From NCBI RefSeq assembly GCF_012516375.2, contig NZ_CP051204.2:6386001-6450000 (forward strand): a DNA stretch of 64,000 nucleotides, given 5' to 3'. This DNA is from Chitinophaga oryzae. Lineage in GTDB: Bacteria; Bacteroidota; Bacteroidia; Chitinophagales; Chitinophagaceae. A program made the position numbers and the translations under genes. Below the pieces are notes generated by a model, which was given only the letters and a program-made list of their open reading frames with translations, was not told the origin of the DNA and made no database searches. Below are positions 43,300 through 52,424 of this stretch, piece after piece. Numbering within the stretch: position 1 is the first letter of the stretch; every line of letters starts with the position of its first letter.

Positions 43300-44760
43300 T
43301 TATTGGTTCGCCAGCGTCACCATCGCAGACACTTCTGCTACGGCCGCATCATCGCCGCCGCTGAAGCCGGTAAACCGGAAACGGATATTCCCATTGCCGT
43401 CAATGACGAACTTGGTGGGAATCCCTTGTACTTTATAGCTATCCACCACGTTATTGACGCCGGTGGCCGGGTCTTTAAGGTCCATCAGCACCTGGAAAGG
43501 ATAGTTATTACTGGTGACAAACTTCTTCGCGCTGGCAGTGGCGTTTTCTTCTTTCTCCCATGTGTGCACGAAGAGGAACTTCACGTTCGGATCATCTTTA
43601 TATTTTTCCATGGCTTTTTTCATGGCCGGGAAAGAAGCTTTACAGGGACCGCACCAGGTGGCCCAGAAGTCGAGCACCACTGTTTTTCCTTTATAGTCGG
43701 CCAGTGACACGGTATTACCGTCCACATCTTTCAGTGTGAACCCGGGCGCCGGCTCTTTGATGATCTGTTTGGCGAACTCCGCTTTCATCTTATCATCCAG
43801 ACCGCCTTTCAGGGAGTCGATGTATTTTTCGAGGTTATTGTCGCCGCGCACTTTGCCATAAGCTTCCGCCAGCATCGTTTTGCTACCGGGGTTCAGCTTA
43901 CCTTGCGCCGCTACTTCACTGAGACGTGCAAATGCCTGCTGATAGTCGCCTTTGGTGAGGAGCACTTTGGCGTACATCTGGTTTACCTCCGGGCGGACAG
44001 GTGTTTCCGCCTCTTCTGCACGTTTCAGATATACGATTGCAGAATCATATTCCTTATCATTAAACAAGAGCTGCGCATAGCTGCTAAGGTAACCGGGATA
44101 ACCTAACGCGGCAAACCCCGCCCCTTCTTCATGCTTACGGGTGGTCCTGAACGTATAGGCGTCTTCAAGCGCCTTTTTCAGCAGCACTTTTGCTTCTGCG
44201 GTATGCCCATGTTTAAGGATACGGCTCGCCGTTCCCGCCCAGCCTTGTCCTTTCCAGAAAGGAGACACGATGCTGTTGGCATACTCCAGCGCTTTGGGCA
44301 GATTGTCCGCATCTGCATAGGCCATTCCCACGTTGTTACGGGCATAATCATAGATAATCGCATCTTTGCTCTTTTTATCCAGCGGGAATTTTTTGAGCCA
44401 TGCTTTATAGAGCCCTTCTTTTTTTACCGGGTCTGTTTCATCGTAGATGACCTGCACCGCGTTATTGCGGGCGGCAAAGCCGGCGGGAAAGTGTGCTGCT
44501 GCGGCCTTCTGTATCGAATCACCAACATTGTTTTTCTTCAGCTGATAGAAGAAGCGGGCAGCAGTGAGCCAGTCAGTTTCTTTTTTGCTTTTGGTCAATA
44601 CATACATTTTTTGTGTCAGCAGTTGCTGATCTGCTTCGTCGCCTTTGGCGAGGCGGCTATAGTAGCGTGTCAGCGAATCCTGGCTGATCTTCGCCTGACC
44701 GTTTAACTGTCCTGCGGCCAGCAGGCAGCCGCCCAGCAGGATGGGGAATATTTTCTTCAT
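43300..44760 (-). CDS. TlpA-family thioredoxin-like protein with helical repeat domain, exported
   Basis: 486 residues. Signal peptide ([22 protein letters not shown]), a long helical TPR-like middle ([36 protein letters not shown]), and a C-terminal thioredoxin domain (from about residue 345, [19 protein letters not shown]) with the active site [16 protein letters not shown] (C-G-P-C) and the cis-Pro in [12 protein letters not shown]. It reduces periplasmic disulfides. It is the last gene of the second SUS-type operon, 21 bases behind the susD gene, an arrangement often seen in Bacteroidota TlpA-SusCD loci. Confidence 0.93.
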   Translation of the reverse strand: MKKIFPILLGGCLLAAGQLNGQAKISQDSLTRYYSRLAKGDEADQQLLTQKMYVLTKSKKETDWLTAARFFYQLKKNNVGDSIQKAAAAHFPAGFAARNNAVQVIYDETDPVKKEGLYKAWLKKFPLDKKSKDAIIYDYARNNVGMAYADADNLPKALEYANSIVSPFWKGQGWAGTASRILKHGHTAEAKVLLKKALEDAYTFRTTRKHEEGAGFAALGYPGYLSSYAQLLFNDKEYDSAIVYLKRAEEAETPVRPEVNQMYAKVLLTKGDYQQAFARLSEVAAQGKLNPGSKTMLAEAYGKVRGDNNLEKYIDSLKGGLDDKMKAEFAKQIIKEPAPGFTLKDVDGNTVSLADYKGKTVVLDFWATWCGPCKASFPAMKKAMEKYKDDPNVKFLFVHTWEKEENATASAKKFVTSNNYPFQVLMDLKDPATGVNNVVDSYKVQGIPTKFVIDGNGNIRFRFTGFSGGDDAAVAEVSAMVTLANQ

Positions 44761-44781
44761 ATAACTGGGTTGGTTTTATGT

Positions 44782-46221
44782 TTAACGATTATATCCGGGA
44801 TTTTGTGTCAGCGCCGGGTTGGCCACCCGTTGTGCATCAGGTATGGGATAGAGCGCATCCGTGCTGGTCCAGGTAGCCGGCCGCATACCGCCGATCACTT
44901 CATCGGCGCGGGTTTTACCGCCGCCGGAAACAGCCGGTGTACGTTTCAGGTCAAACCAGCGATGTCCCCATTCTCCGAACAGTTCCGCCTTTCTTTCCTT
45001 TTCAATGGCCAGCAGCAGCGCCGGCTGCGTGATGCTATTGTCCAGCAGCGGCAGCCCGGCTTTGGAACGGATGCTGTCCACATCGGCTATGGCGCCGGCG
45101 AGATTACCCAGCTGTGCCCTCGCTTCGGCCCTGATCAGGTATTGTTCCGCCAGCCGCAGCATCACGTTGAACTCGTTGCCTGTGGTGGCGCCCGTAGCCA
45201 GCACACGCAGCTTGTATTTGGTGATGAGTTTATAATTCTGTCCGCCGATGTCTGTAGCGGCTACCCAGCTGGTCTTGCGCTGGTCTGCCGCCTCCATGGA
45301 GTTATAGAGTGTATCCGTCAGCGTTACTGCCGGAATGGAGCCCGGAGCGGCAGCGTAGCTGCCACCATTGGCATCCCGGTTAGTGGTGTAGGTAGAGATA
45401 CCGGTAAGCGTGGCCAGCTGCCAGATCACCTCGTTGCTCGTATTGCTGAAAGTGGTATTCAGGTCTTTATTCAAACTGTAAATCCCTGAATTGATCACGG
45501 CATTGGCGGCCGTTTCTGCTTTCGCCCACTCTTTCTGATACAGGTAAGCTCTTGCCAGCAAAGCGTTGGCGGTTTGCCGGTTGGTCCTCGTTCTCAACGC
45601 GGAAGGATAAGCATCTGTCAGCAACGCCTGTGCCTCTGTGAGATCGGCGATGACCTGCGACCATACCTGCGCCGCAGGCGTACGTGCCAGCGTGGCATTG
45701 CTCAACGGATCATCCTTCACCGGCAGCGGTACGTCGCCGAACATATTCACCAGGTAACTGTTGATAAAAGCTCTCCAGACTTTTGTTTCTCCCAGCAGCT
45801 GGTTTTTCACCGCGGGCGAAAGGCCCTTGCTGCGGTTGATGCCATCCATCATGGCGTTGGCCTGCGCCAGCGTGGTGTAGCTGTAGCTCCATATGTTGAT
45901 AGCCACCACACTGTTGGTCACTGTAATACTGTTGGTTTTAAACTCATCATAGGAGGGACTGGAAACATTATTCTGCAGCTCATTGGCAGAAAGGCCCGGC
46001 ATCTCGCTCAGGGGAAACAACAGGTCCCTTGTAGCGGAGGCATTGTAAATACCCAATACGGCACTGGTAGCCGTGGCATCGGAGGAGAAAGCCTGGTCCA
46101 GCCCTACCTGCGTGGTAGGCGGACCGATCTCCACCAGTTTTTTGCAGGAAGAAAAAACACTGCCTGCCAGCAACAACGACAACATCACTTTTTTATAATT
46201 ATTGAAAGACAACATAACCAT
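44782..46221 (-). CDS. SusD/RagB-family nutrient-binding lipoprotein
   Basis: 479 residues, lipoprotein signal ending LLLAGSVFSSCKKL. Typical SusD wording: MMDGINRSKGLSPAVKNQLLGE, WRAFINSYLVNMFGDVPL (the conserved F-x-x-Y/L..GDVPL), and ELFGEWGHRWFDLKRTP near the C-terminus, then TSTDALYPIPDAQRVANPAL and LTQNPGYN. Start at 46221 or the second ATG at 46215. Follows the SusC gene by 6 bases, which means tight translational coupling. Confidence 0.95.
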   Translation of the reverse strand: MVMLSFNNYKKVMLSLLLAGSVFSSCKKLVEIGPPTTQVGLDQAFSSDATATSAVLGIYNASATRDLLFPLSEMPGLSANELQNNVSSPSYDEFKTNSITVTNSVVAINIWSYSYTTLAQANAMMDGINRSKGLSPAVKNQLLGETKVWRAFINSYLVNMFGDVPLPVKDDPLSNATLARTPAAQVWSQVIADLTEAQALLTDAYPSALRTRTNRQTANALLARAYLYQKEWAKAETAANAVINSGIYSLNKDLNTTFSNTSNEVIWQLATLTGISTYTTNRDANGGSYAAAPGSIPAVTLTDTLYNSMEAADQRKTSWVAATDIGGQNYKLITKYKLRVLATGATTGNEFNVMLRLAEQYLIRAEARAQLGNLAGAIADVDSIRSKAGLPLLDNSITQPALLLAIEKERKAELFGEWGHRWFDLKRTPAVSGGGKTRADEVIGGMRPATWTSTDALYPIPDAQRVANPALTQNPGYNR

Positions 46222-46227
46222 TAGATT

Positions 46228-49200
46228 TTAGAATGAACAGTTAACACCGAATACAATTGTTCTCAACGGCGGCATGGCGATCATGCCGGTACCGAGGCCG
46301 GGAGGGCCACCCGGAACGCTTGTTTCAGGATCGTAGATATACTTGTTCTTCATGAAAGTGAAAAGATTCTGTCCCTCTGCATATACTTTCAGGTTGGCTA
46401 TATTCGCTTTCTTCAGCCACGCTTTCGGGAGGGTATAACTCAGCGCAGCGGAGCGCAGTTTCAGGTAACTGGCGTCTCCCCAGAGGGCGGTGGAAGCCCA
46501 GTACTGCGTATAGCCGAGGTAGGCAGGCGTACCGGGCGTGGTGGTCGCCGCAGGGTATGCAGCTACATCACCGGGCTGCCGCCATCTGTCGAGCAGGGAA
46601 GTATTCTGGTTGCTCCTGCTGCTGCCCACCGGCGTACTGATATTGTTGGTACTGCCTTTCCGGTGATGAAACTGCAGGAAGAAACTAAAATCCCAGTTCT
46701 TGTATGAAATGGTATTGTTCATGCCCCCGAAGTAAGGCGTACCCGGGCGAATAATTTCCCTGTCATTATCAAAGTCGATAGTCCCGTCATGGTTCAGGTC
46801 TGCATACTGCGGGATACCGGTCTTAGGATCATAGCCGGTATAAACATATTTCCGGACAAGGTCTATCGGTTGACCGATCAGGTAACTGCTGGCATAGAAA
46901 GAATTTTCAATCCCCGGAAAGTCCACCAGCTTGTTGCGGTAAAACGTTACGTTCAATGCCGTCGTCCATCCGAATTTCGCGGTTTTCAGGTTGAGCGTGG
47001 TCAGCTCCAGTTCCACGCCGCTGTTCTGCACCAGCGCCGGCATATTCACCGTGTAACTGTTGTAGCCGGATTGCGTTGGCAGCGCGGCGGACAACAGCTG
47101 ATCGGTAGATCTGTTGCGGTAATAGTCGCCGGTAAATTTGATCCTGTCTTGCAGGAAGCCCAGTTCCAGTGCAAATTCCAGTTTACGGGTGGTTTCCCAT
47201 TTAATGCCTGGATTGGGCAGGGTGCCACGGTTTAATGCGGCGCTTCCCTGGTAGGTGCCTGCTGAAGACAACAGCGGTAAATAAATATAGTTGAAGATCT
47301 GATCGTTACCGGTGGTACCGAAGCTGGCCCGCAGCTTACCGAAGTTCAGCCAGGGCAGGTTATCCTGTACAAATGGCTCTTCGGAAAACAGCCAGGCTGC
47401 GCCCACTGCACCAAAATTACCCATCGCATTTTCCGGGCCGAAACGGGAGGAGGCATCGCGGCGGAAAGTGATGTTCAGCAGGTATTTCCTTTGATAGTCG
47501 TAATTGATGCGGCCAAAGGCGGAGGCAAAACGGTAATCGAAATAGGAGCTGGAATTCAGCAACAGGGTGCCGGCGCCTACGAGGGAGCCCAGCAACGCTT
47601 CACTGCTGTAGTTGCGGCCGTCGATGCTCTGGCCGGTAGACAGGCTGCGTTGGTAAGTACCGCCCAGCATCACGTTCAGGCGTCCTTTCTTCCCGTCGAG
47701 CGTATAGTCGAGCGTAGGCTCCACGATATAGTTCTGCGACCGGGTATTGGCAAAAGAGGCGGACGACTGAGGATTGTTGATAGGGTTCTGCGCCGATGCC
47801 GGCATCGGGTTTACCTGGTCTAAAGTGGTATTCGTATAGCCGAGGCTGACTTTGAAATTCAGGTCTTTGATGATGGAATAACGCAGGCTGGCATTAGTCA
47901 TCAGGTTGCCGGTCGTACTGGTATAACGGCGCTGCAGCAACGCGATGGGGTTGCTGAAACCGCTGGACCACACCAGTTTTCCGTTGCTGTCGTACAACGG
48001 CATATTCGGTGGCAGGTTGTACATCGACAGCAGGTCCGTGCCCGGCAACGCTGTTTTATCATTGGAATAATTAGCCGTGATGGCCGCATAAAATTTATCA
48101 TTGGCAGAACGGTGGTCCGCAGACAGGCGGCCGGTGAAACGCTGACTGTTGAAATCGCCGGGATATACCGTCGTTTCTTTGTGATAACCACCGCTGAACA
48201 GGAAGTGCGTGTTACCTTCTCCTCCCGAAACGGATGCCTGAGCATCCGTATAGCTGGCAGTGCCGCCCGCGAGGAAGCGCTGCCAGTCGGTGTAAGCGTT
48301 GGGGTCCCATACGGTCAGTTCCGGCGCGTTGACAGTGTTCGGAGTAACGCCGTCGTTTTTGAACGCTTCTCTTCTCAGTTCGAGGTACTGTTGTGTGTTC
48401 ATCATGGGAATGAAGCGGCCTATCTTCCCTGCTCCCGTAGATACGTTGACGTTAGCGCGCGTTTTACCTGACTTCCCTTTTTTGGTGGTGATGAGGATCA
48501 CGCCGTTGGCCCCTCTGGCGCCGTAGATGGCCGTAGCATCCGCATCTTTAAGAATGTCCATCCGTTCAATATCGTCCGGGTTGATCATGCTGAACGGACT
48601 GATGCCGCCGTTGGCAGCGGTAACGCCGAGGGAGTTGAGGTTGTCGGTCGGCGGATAGGAGCCGTTGAAGTTGGTGAACGGTACGCCGTCGATCACGTAG
48701 AGCGGCAGCGTGCCGGAGCTCATGGAGCCTTGCCCGCGGATCTGCACTACAGCAGCGCTGCCCGGCAGACCGTTCTGCTGTGTGATCTGTACGCCGGGAA
48801 TACGTCCCGGCAGCGCCGCCAGCGGGTTAGACACCGGTTGGTTTTCTATTTCCTTTGCCGTGATGCTGCTGACAGAGCCGGTGTTCATTCTGCGGGTAGT
48901 GGTGCCGTAGCCGATCACCACCGCTTCGTCCAGCGATTTCAGTTGCTCCTGCAGCACGACGTTCAGCGTGGTACGTCCGTTGACGGGCACCTGTTGTGCT
49001 TCATAAGAGAGGTAGGAAACCATCAGTACCGCCTGTGCGGGTACGCGGCTGATCACATAATCGCCGTTGGCGTTGGTCATGGCGCCAAAAGGTGTTCCCG
49101 GCACCACCACGGATACCGCCGGAAGCGGGTTCCCTTTGGTGTCCGTGACCCTGCCGCGGATGGTCAGCCCGTCTTCCGCCGGGCGAGCTTCGTTGGCAGG

Positions 49201-49560
49201 CGCGTTCTTCAGCCGTATGGCAATGAACTTGCCCGACAGGGAATAAGTGAACGGCTGGTTGCTGAAAAGCATTTTCAGCACGTCGTTCAGTTCCTGTTTT
49301 TCCACGGCGATGTTGACAGGGGCTGCCTGGCTAAGCTGATTTTTGCCATAGATAAAGCTGTAGCCCGTTTGTCTTTCGATTTCCCGGAATGCTTTTTCCA
49401 GGGAACCCGATTTGATGCTGATGGAGACTTTCTGCGCGAAGGTCTGTGTCCCTGCCAGCAGACAGATGACCAGCAGGCCTATCCTGCCGTAGTTGACTCC
49501 CGATGTTGCATTTCCCGTTTTTAAAAGGCATAGCGCTCTGAATAGCTTACTGACAAGCAT
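46228..49560 (-). CDS. SusC/RagA-family TonB-linked outer-membrane transporter with STN domain
   Basis: 1110 residues from the ATG at 49560 (frame upstream has no signal features). Signal peptide (IGLLVICLLAGTQTFAQ), STN domain at about 42-120 (SISIKSGSLEKAFREIERQT, GYSFIYGKN), CarboxypepD_reg-like domain (LTIRGRVTDTKGNPLPAVSV), plug with SSGTLPLYVIDGVPF and MDILKDADATAIYGARGANG, C-terminus IVFGVNCSF. The STN domain pairs with the FecR encoded upstream on the same strand. A complete regulatory chain (sigma, FecR, SusC, SusD) is present. Ligand unknown. Confidence 0.95.
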   Translation of the reverse strand: MLVSKLFRALCLLKTGNATSGVNYGRIGLLVICLLAGTQTFAQKVSISIKSGSLEKAFREIERQTGYSFIYGKNQLSQAAPVNIAVEKQELNDVLKMLFSNQPFTYSLSGKFIAIRLKNAPANEARPAEDGLTIRGRVTDTKGNPLPAVSVVVPGTPFGAMTNANGDYVISRVPAQAVLMVSYLSYEAQQVPVNGRTTLNVVLQEQLKSLDEAVVIGYGTTTRRMNTGSVSSITAKEIENQPVSNPLAALPGRIPGVQITQQNGLPGSAAVVQIRGQGSMSSGTLPLYVIDGVPFTNFNGSYPPTDNLNSLGVTAANGGISPFSMINPDDIERMDILKDADATAIYGARGANGVILITTKKGKSGKTRANVNVSTGAGKIGRFIPMMNTQQYLELRREAFKNDGVTPNTVNAPELTVWDPNAYTDWQRFLAGGTASYTDAQASVSGGEGNTHFLFSGGYHKETTVYPGDFNSQRFTGRLSADHRSANDKFYAAITANYSNDKTALPGTDLLSMYNLPPNMPLYDSNGKLVWSSGFSNPIALLQRRYTSTTGNLMTNASLRYSIIKDLNFKVSLGYTNTTLDQVNPMPASAQNPINNPQSSASFANTRSQNYIVEPTLDYTLDGKKGRLNVMLGGTYQRSLSTGQSIDGRNYSSEALLGSLVGAGTLLLNSSSYFDYRFASAFGRINYDYQRKYLLNITFRRDASSRFGPENAMGNFGAVGAAWLFSEEPFVQDNLPWLNFGKLRASFGTTGNDQIFNYIYLPLLSSAGTYQGSAALNRGTLPNPGIKWETTRKLEFALELGFLQDRIKFTGDYYRNRSTDQLLSAALPTQSGYNSYTVNMPALVQNSGVELELTTLNLKTAKFGWTTALNVTFYRNKLVDFPGIENSFYASSYLIGQPIDLVRKYVYTGYDPKTGIPQYADLNHDGTIDFDNDREIIRPGTPYFGGMNNTISYKNWDFSFFLQFHHRKGSTNNISTPVGSSRSNQNTSLLDRWRQPGDVAAYPAATTTPGTPAYLGYTQYWASTALWGDASYLKLRSAALSYTLPKAWLKKANIANLKVYAEGQNLFTFMKNKYIYDPETSVPGGPPGLGTGMIAMPPLRTIVFGVNCSF

Positions 49561-49654
49561 ATTGTTTGGTTGATTTTTGGTAAACAATAAAATACTCCCC
49601 CACCCTGTAAGATGGCCGGTCTTACAGGACAGTAACAAAAGGCTGGTGTACGAT

Positions 49655-50785
49655 CTACTTTATGACGGTCACTTTCCGTCCTTCAATTTTGAAATGCACG
49701 AGATTAGTCATCTCCAGCAGGTTCAGTAGTTGGGATACCGGAACATCCCTCGGAATTTTAGCGACAAAAAGGTCTTTGACATCTGCCTGATAGGCGACGT
49801 CGATATCATAATATCGTTGCAACTCTGACATAATGGTGGTGATATCTGCGCCATTGAAATAAAACAATCCGTCTTTAAAGGCGGTGGCCTGCTGCAGGTC
49901 TGCGCCGGCGGCCACCTGCACGGCCCCGTTGTTATCCACGGCAGCCTGTTCACCGGGGCGCAGCAGTTGCGAAGCGGTGCCGGTGTTCACTTTCACGGCG
50001 CCGCTGAGGAGCGTCACCTGCATATGGCTACCGTCGCGGAAAGCGCGCACCGTAAAGGTGGTCCCCAGCACATCGATGGTAGCGTTATTGGTGGTGGATG
50101 TTACACGGAAAGGCTGGTGGCTGTTCTGCGCCACTTCAAACCATGCCTGGCCCGATACAAACACTTCCCGTTTGCCGTCCTGAAAGGCGGTGGGATAGGT
50201 GAGCACGGCGCCCGCGTCCATCCATACTTTGGTGCCGTCTGAAAGCGTTATGGCGAGCGGCTTGCTTCCGGGAGGCAGCTGCAGGGTGTTGAAGCTGGCG
50301 GTTTCGGCTGTACCGGCATACACAATTTGTCCGCCGGCGGTTTTAGACACCTGTACCTGTCCCTGCACGGCGAGCGTTCCGTTGCCTGCGCTGTCCAGTT
50401 GTATCTGCTGACCGTTGGCTAATGTCAGCACGGCGTGGTTCCCCGCAGGGGCCGGGACATCATTGCGGAAACGGACAGCCTGCGGTTGCAGTGGCTGCGG
50501 CTTTTGCAGGAAATAGTAACCCGCGCCCAGCAGCAGTACAACCACCGCTGCAGCCGCCCATCGCGGCCAGCCGGTCAGCTTTGCAGAACGCCTGCGGCGG
50601 AGCACGGGTTGCAACCGCTGGCGGATCGTTTCCTCCAGCTGCTGCTTGTCGCCCAATACCTGCTCATCCCAGCTGTCACCCTCCTGAAAGGCGTTGAACA
50701 ACCGGTTGTATTGCATCAGCTCCGCATCAGTGGCTGTACCGGACACAATTTTTTCTGCTAATAATATGGCCTCCTCTTTTCTCAT
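49655..50785 (-). CDS. FecR-family anti-sigma factor of the second SUS-type locus
   Basis: 376 residues, intact. Cytosolic N-terminus (EEAILLAEKIVSGTATDAEL), one membrane segment (about residues 78-98, AAAAVVVLLLGAGYYFL), FecR domain (ITLSDGTKVWMDAGAVLTYP, REVFVSGQAWFEVA, TIDVLGTTFTVRAF) and the C-terminal DUF4974 domain (IPRDVPVSQLLNLLEMTNLV, FKIEGRKVTVIK). It keeps the sigma factor inactive until SusC signals. Compare with the frameshifted FecR at 35509-36485. Between the ECF sigma gene (80 bases upstream) and SusC. Confidence 0.95.
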   Translation of the reverse strand: MRKEEAILLAEKIVSGTATDAELMQYNRLFNAFQEGDSWDEQVLGDKQQLEETIRQRLQPVLRRRRSAKLTGWPRWAAAAVVVLLLGAGYYFLQKPQPLQPQAVRFRNDVPAPAGNHAVLTLANGQQIQLDSAGNGTLAVQGQVQVSKTAGGQIVYAGTAETASFNTLQLPPGSKPLAITLSDGTKVWMDAGAVLTYPTAFQDGKREVFVSGQAWFEVAQNSHQPFRVTSTTNNATIDVLGTTFTVRAFRDGSHMQVTLLSGAVKVNTGTASQLLRPGEQAAVDNNGAVQVAAGADLQQATAFKDGLFYFNGADITTIMSELQRYYDIDVAYQADVKDLFVAKIPRDVPVSQLLNLLEMTNLVHFKIEGRKVTVIK

Positions 50786-50865
50786 ATATAGCCTATCCTA
50801 TACATAGGCACTTGCAAAAACATTCACCCTTAAAAACACCTCAAATTTTTTTTGAGAAGGGCAGA

Positions 50866-51456
50866 TCAATGATAACAGGTCACGACGGGAAGTAGTAACA
50901 AGGCGAGCAGGTGTGGGTCCACGGCTGCCCGGATGCGCTTCAGTGCGATGGTCTTTTGCGCTTCGACAGTTTTGACAGAAATATTTAATAAATCAGCTAT
51001 CTGTTGATTGGTCAGCTGGCTGTCCCGGCTCAGGAGAAAAATCTCCCGGCATTTTTCCGGCAGGTTATTCACCACCTGCGCGATGACGGTCTTCAGGTCA
51101 TTCAGTTCCAGGAAGTCCTGCGGACCGGGGGCTTCCGGCAACGAAAGGCCGGACAGCGTTGTATAAAATTCATCCCGTATTTTACCGGAACGGATATAGT
51201 TGGCCACTTTAAAACGGACGGCGCTCCGCAGATAGGAAGGTACCGCCTGTATTTCCAGTTGCTCCCGCTTCTCCCACAGCCAGGCGAAAATATCCTGCAC
51301 AATGTCCATACAAGCGTTCTGATCGCGCAGCAGGTAAAAAGCGGCCTGATACATGCCTGGCCAGTGACGGGAATACAGCAGGTCAAATGCCTCCACATCT
51401 CCCCGCTTTAGCAGGCTTATCAGCTCCAGATCACTATAGGCATCACTTCTTATCAA
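50866..51456 (-). CDS. ECF sigma factor of the second SUS-type locus
   Basis: 196 residues. Region 2: VEAFDLLYSRHWPGMYQAAF, MDIVQDIFAWLWEKREQLEI; region 4: LPEKCREIFLLSRDSQLTNQ and IADLLNISVKTVEAQKTIAL. First gene of the leftward second SUS operon. The C-terminal tail VDPHLLALLLLPVV is hydrophobic but not in a repeat. The intergenic region upstream (shared with the divergent hydrolase) has a DnaA-box-like TTATCCACA at 51499-51507, likely incidental. Confidence 0.94.
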   Translation of the reverse strand: MIRSDAYSDLELISLLKRGDVEAFDLLYSRHWPGMYQAAFYLLRDQNACMDIVQDIFAWLWEKREQLEIQAVPSYLRSAVRFKVANYIRSGKIRDEFYTTLSGLSLPEAPGPQDFLELNDLKTVIAQVVNNLPEKCREIFLLSRDSQLTNQQIADLLNISVKTVEAQKTIALKRIRAAVDPHLLALLLLPVVTCYH

Positions 51457-51554
51457 ATTATTCCCTTTTCTGACGCTAAAATAAAAAAAGCCCGCTAATT
51501 ATCCACAGACTGTTAAACAACGGTTAACGCCACGGCTTCATTTTTGCCGCGCTT

Positions 51555-52424
51555 ATGCACAAAAACGCTCCTATGTTTAAACATCTGGACATCCCGGTGC
51601 ACGACCGGCAGCTGCATGTGGTAACAGCCGGAAAACAGCCCGCGCCCGCCATCCTGCTGCTGCATGGCTATCCGCAATCATGGCTGGCATTTGAAGACCT
51701 GATGAAGCTGCTGTCGAAAGACTACTACGTGCTGGCAGCAGACCTCCCCGGCATCGGCGATTCTGAAGACATCGGTTATTACGATAAAAAAACACTGGCC
51801 GCACACCTGGCGACGCTCGTTATGTCGTTGGGATTATCCCGCATCGTGGTGGCCGGCCATGACATTGGCGGTATGATCGCTTATGCCATGCTGCGGCAGT
51901 TCCCGCACCTGCTCGACGCCGCCGTTATCATGAGCACTGCCATCCCTGGCGTGGAACCATGGGAAGAAGTGAAACGGAATCCTCACATCTGGCATTTCGC
52001 CTACTTCGCCACGCCGGCATTGCCCGAGGCCATGATGCCGGGCCATGAACCGCTCTTATGCAATTATTTCTATGATACGCTGGCGTTTAACAGGCACGCA
52101 GTGGATGATGAAAAAAGGCAGCATTATGTCCGCGTGTACTCCGCTGCCGCCGCCCTGAAGGCCAGCCTCGGATGGTACAGGGCATTCGCCGAAGATGAAA
52201 AAGAAACGGCGCCCGAACCAACGGTAGCCGTTCCGGTACTATATCTCCGGGGAGACCGGGAACCCGGTGATCTCTCCACTTATACCGAAGGACTTAAAAA
52301 CAGTGGTTGTACGCAGGTCACCGGTATACAGATCGATAACAGCGGGCATTTTACGCCGGAGGAAAATCCTGCCGGCGTAGCCCGTGCTATGCATGCTTTC
52401 CTGGAAGACAACCGGCCTATTTAA
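51555..52424 (+). CDS. alpha/beta hydrolase with Asp nucleophile (epoxide hydrolase/haloacetate dehalogenase type)
   Basis: 289 residues, no signal peptide. LLLHGYPQSWLAFEDLM is the oxyanion-hole region, DLPGIGDSED, nucleophile elbow VVAGHDIGGMIAYAML with Asp, acid likely in YLRGDREPGD, base His in IDNSGHFTPEENP. Third Asp-nucleophile hydrolase in the window, but not close in sequence to the 7297/8198 pair. An ATG at 51573 is an alternative start. Its stop overlaps the convergent FAD-Rieske gene by 8 bases. Substrate unknown. Confidence 0.88.
   Translation: MHKNAPMFKHLDIPVHDRQLHVVTAGKQPAPAILLLHGYPQSWLAFEDLMKLLSKDYYVLAADLPGIGDSEDIGYYDKKTLAAHLATLVMSLGLSRIVVAGHDIGGMIAYAMLRQFPHLLDAAVIMSTAIPGVEPWEEVKRNPHIWHFAYFATPALPEAMMPGHEPLLCNYFYDTLAFNRHAVDDEKRQHYVRVYSAAAALKASLGWYRAFAEDEKETAPEPTVAVPVLYLRGDREPGDLSTYTEGLKNSGCTQVTGIQIDNSGHFTPEENPAGVARAMHAFLEDNRPI

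Noticed and set aside
50840..50856. CTCAAA-TTTTT-TTTGAG hairpin between the second ECF sigma gene and fecR
   Set aside because: Stem of only 6 AT-rich pairs; too weak to call a terminator inside what should be one operon.
51499..51507. TTATCCACA, a perfect E. coli DnaA-box sequence
   Set aside because: A single copy with no dnaA/dnaN genes or box cluster; expected by chance in 64 kb.
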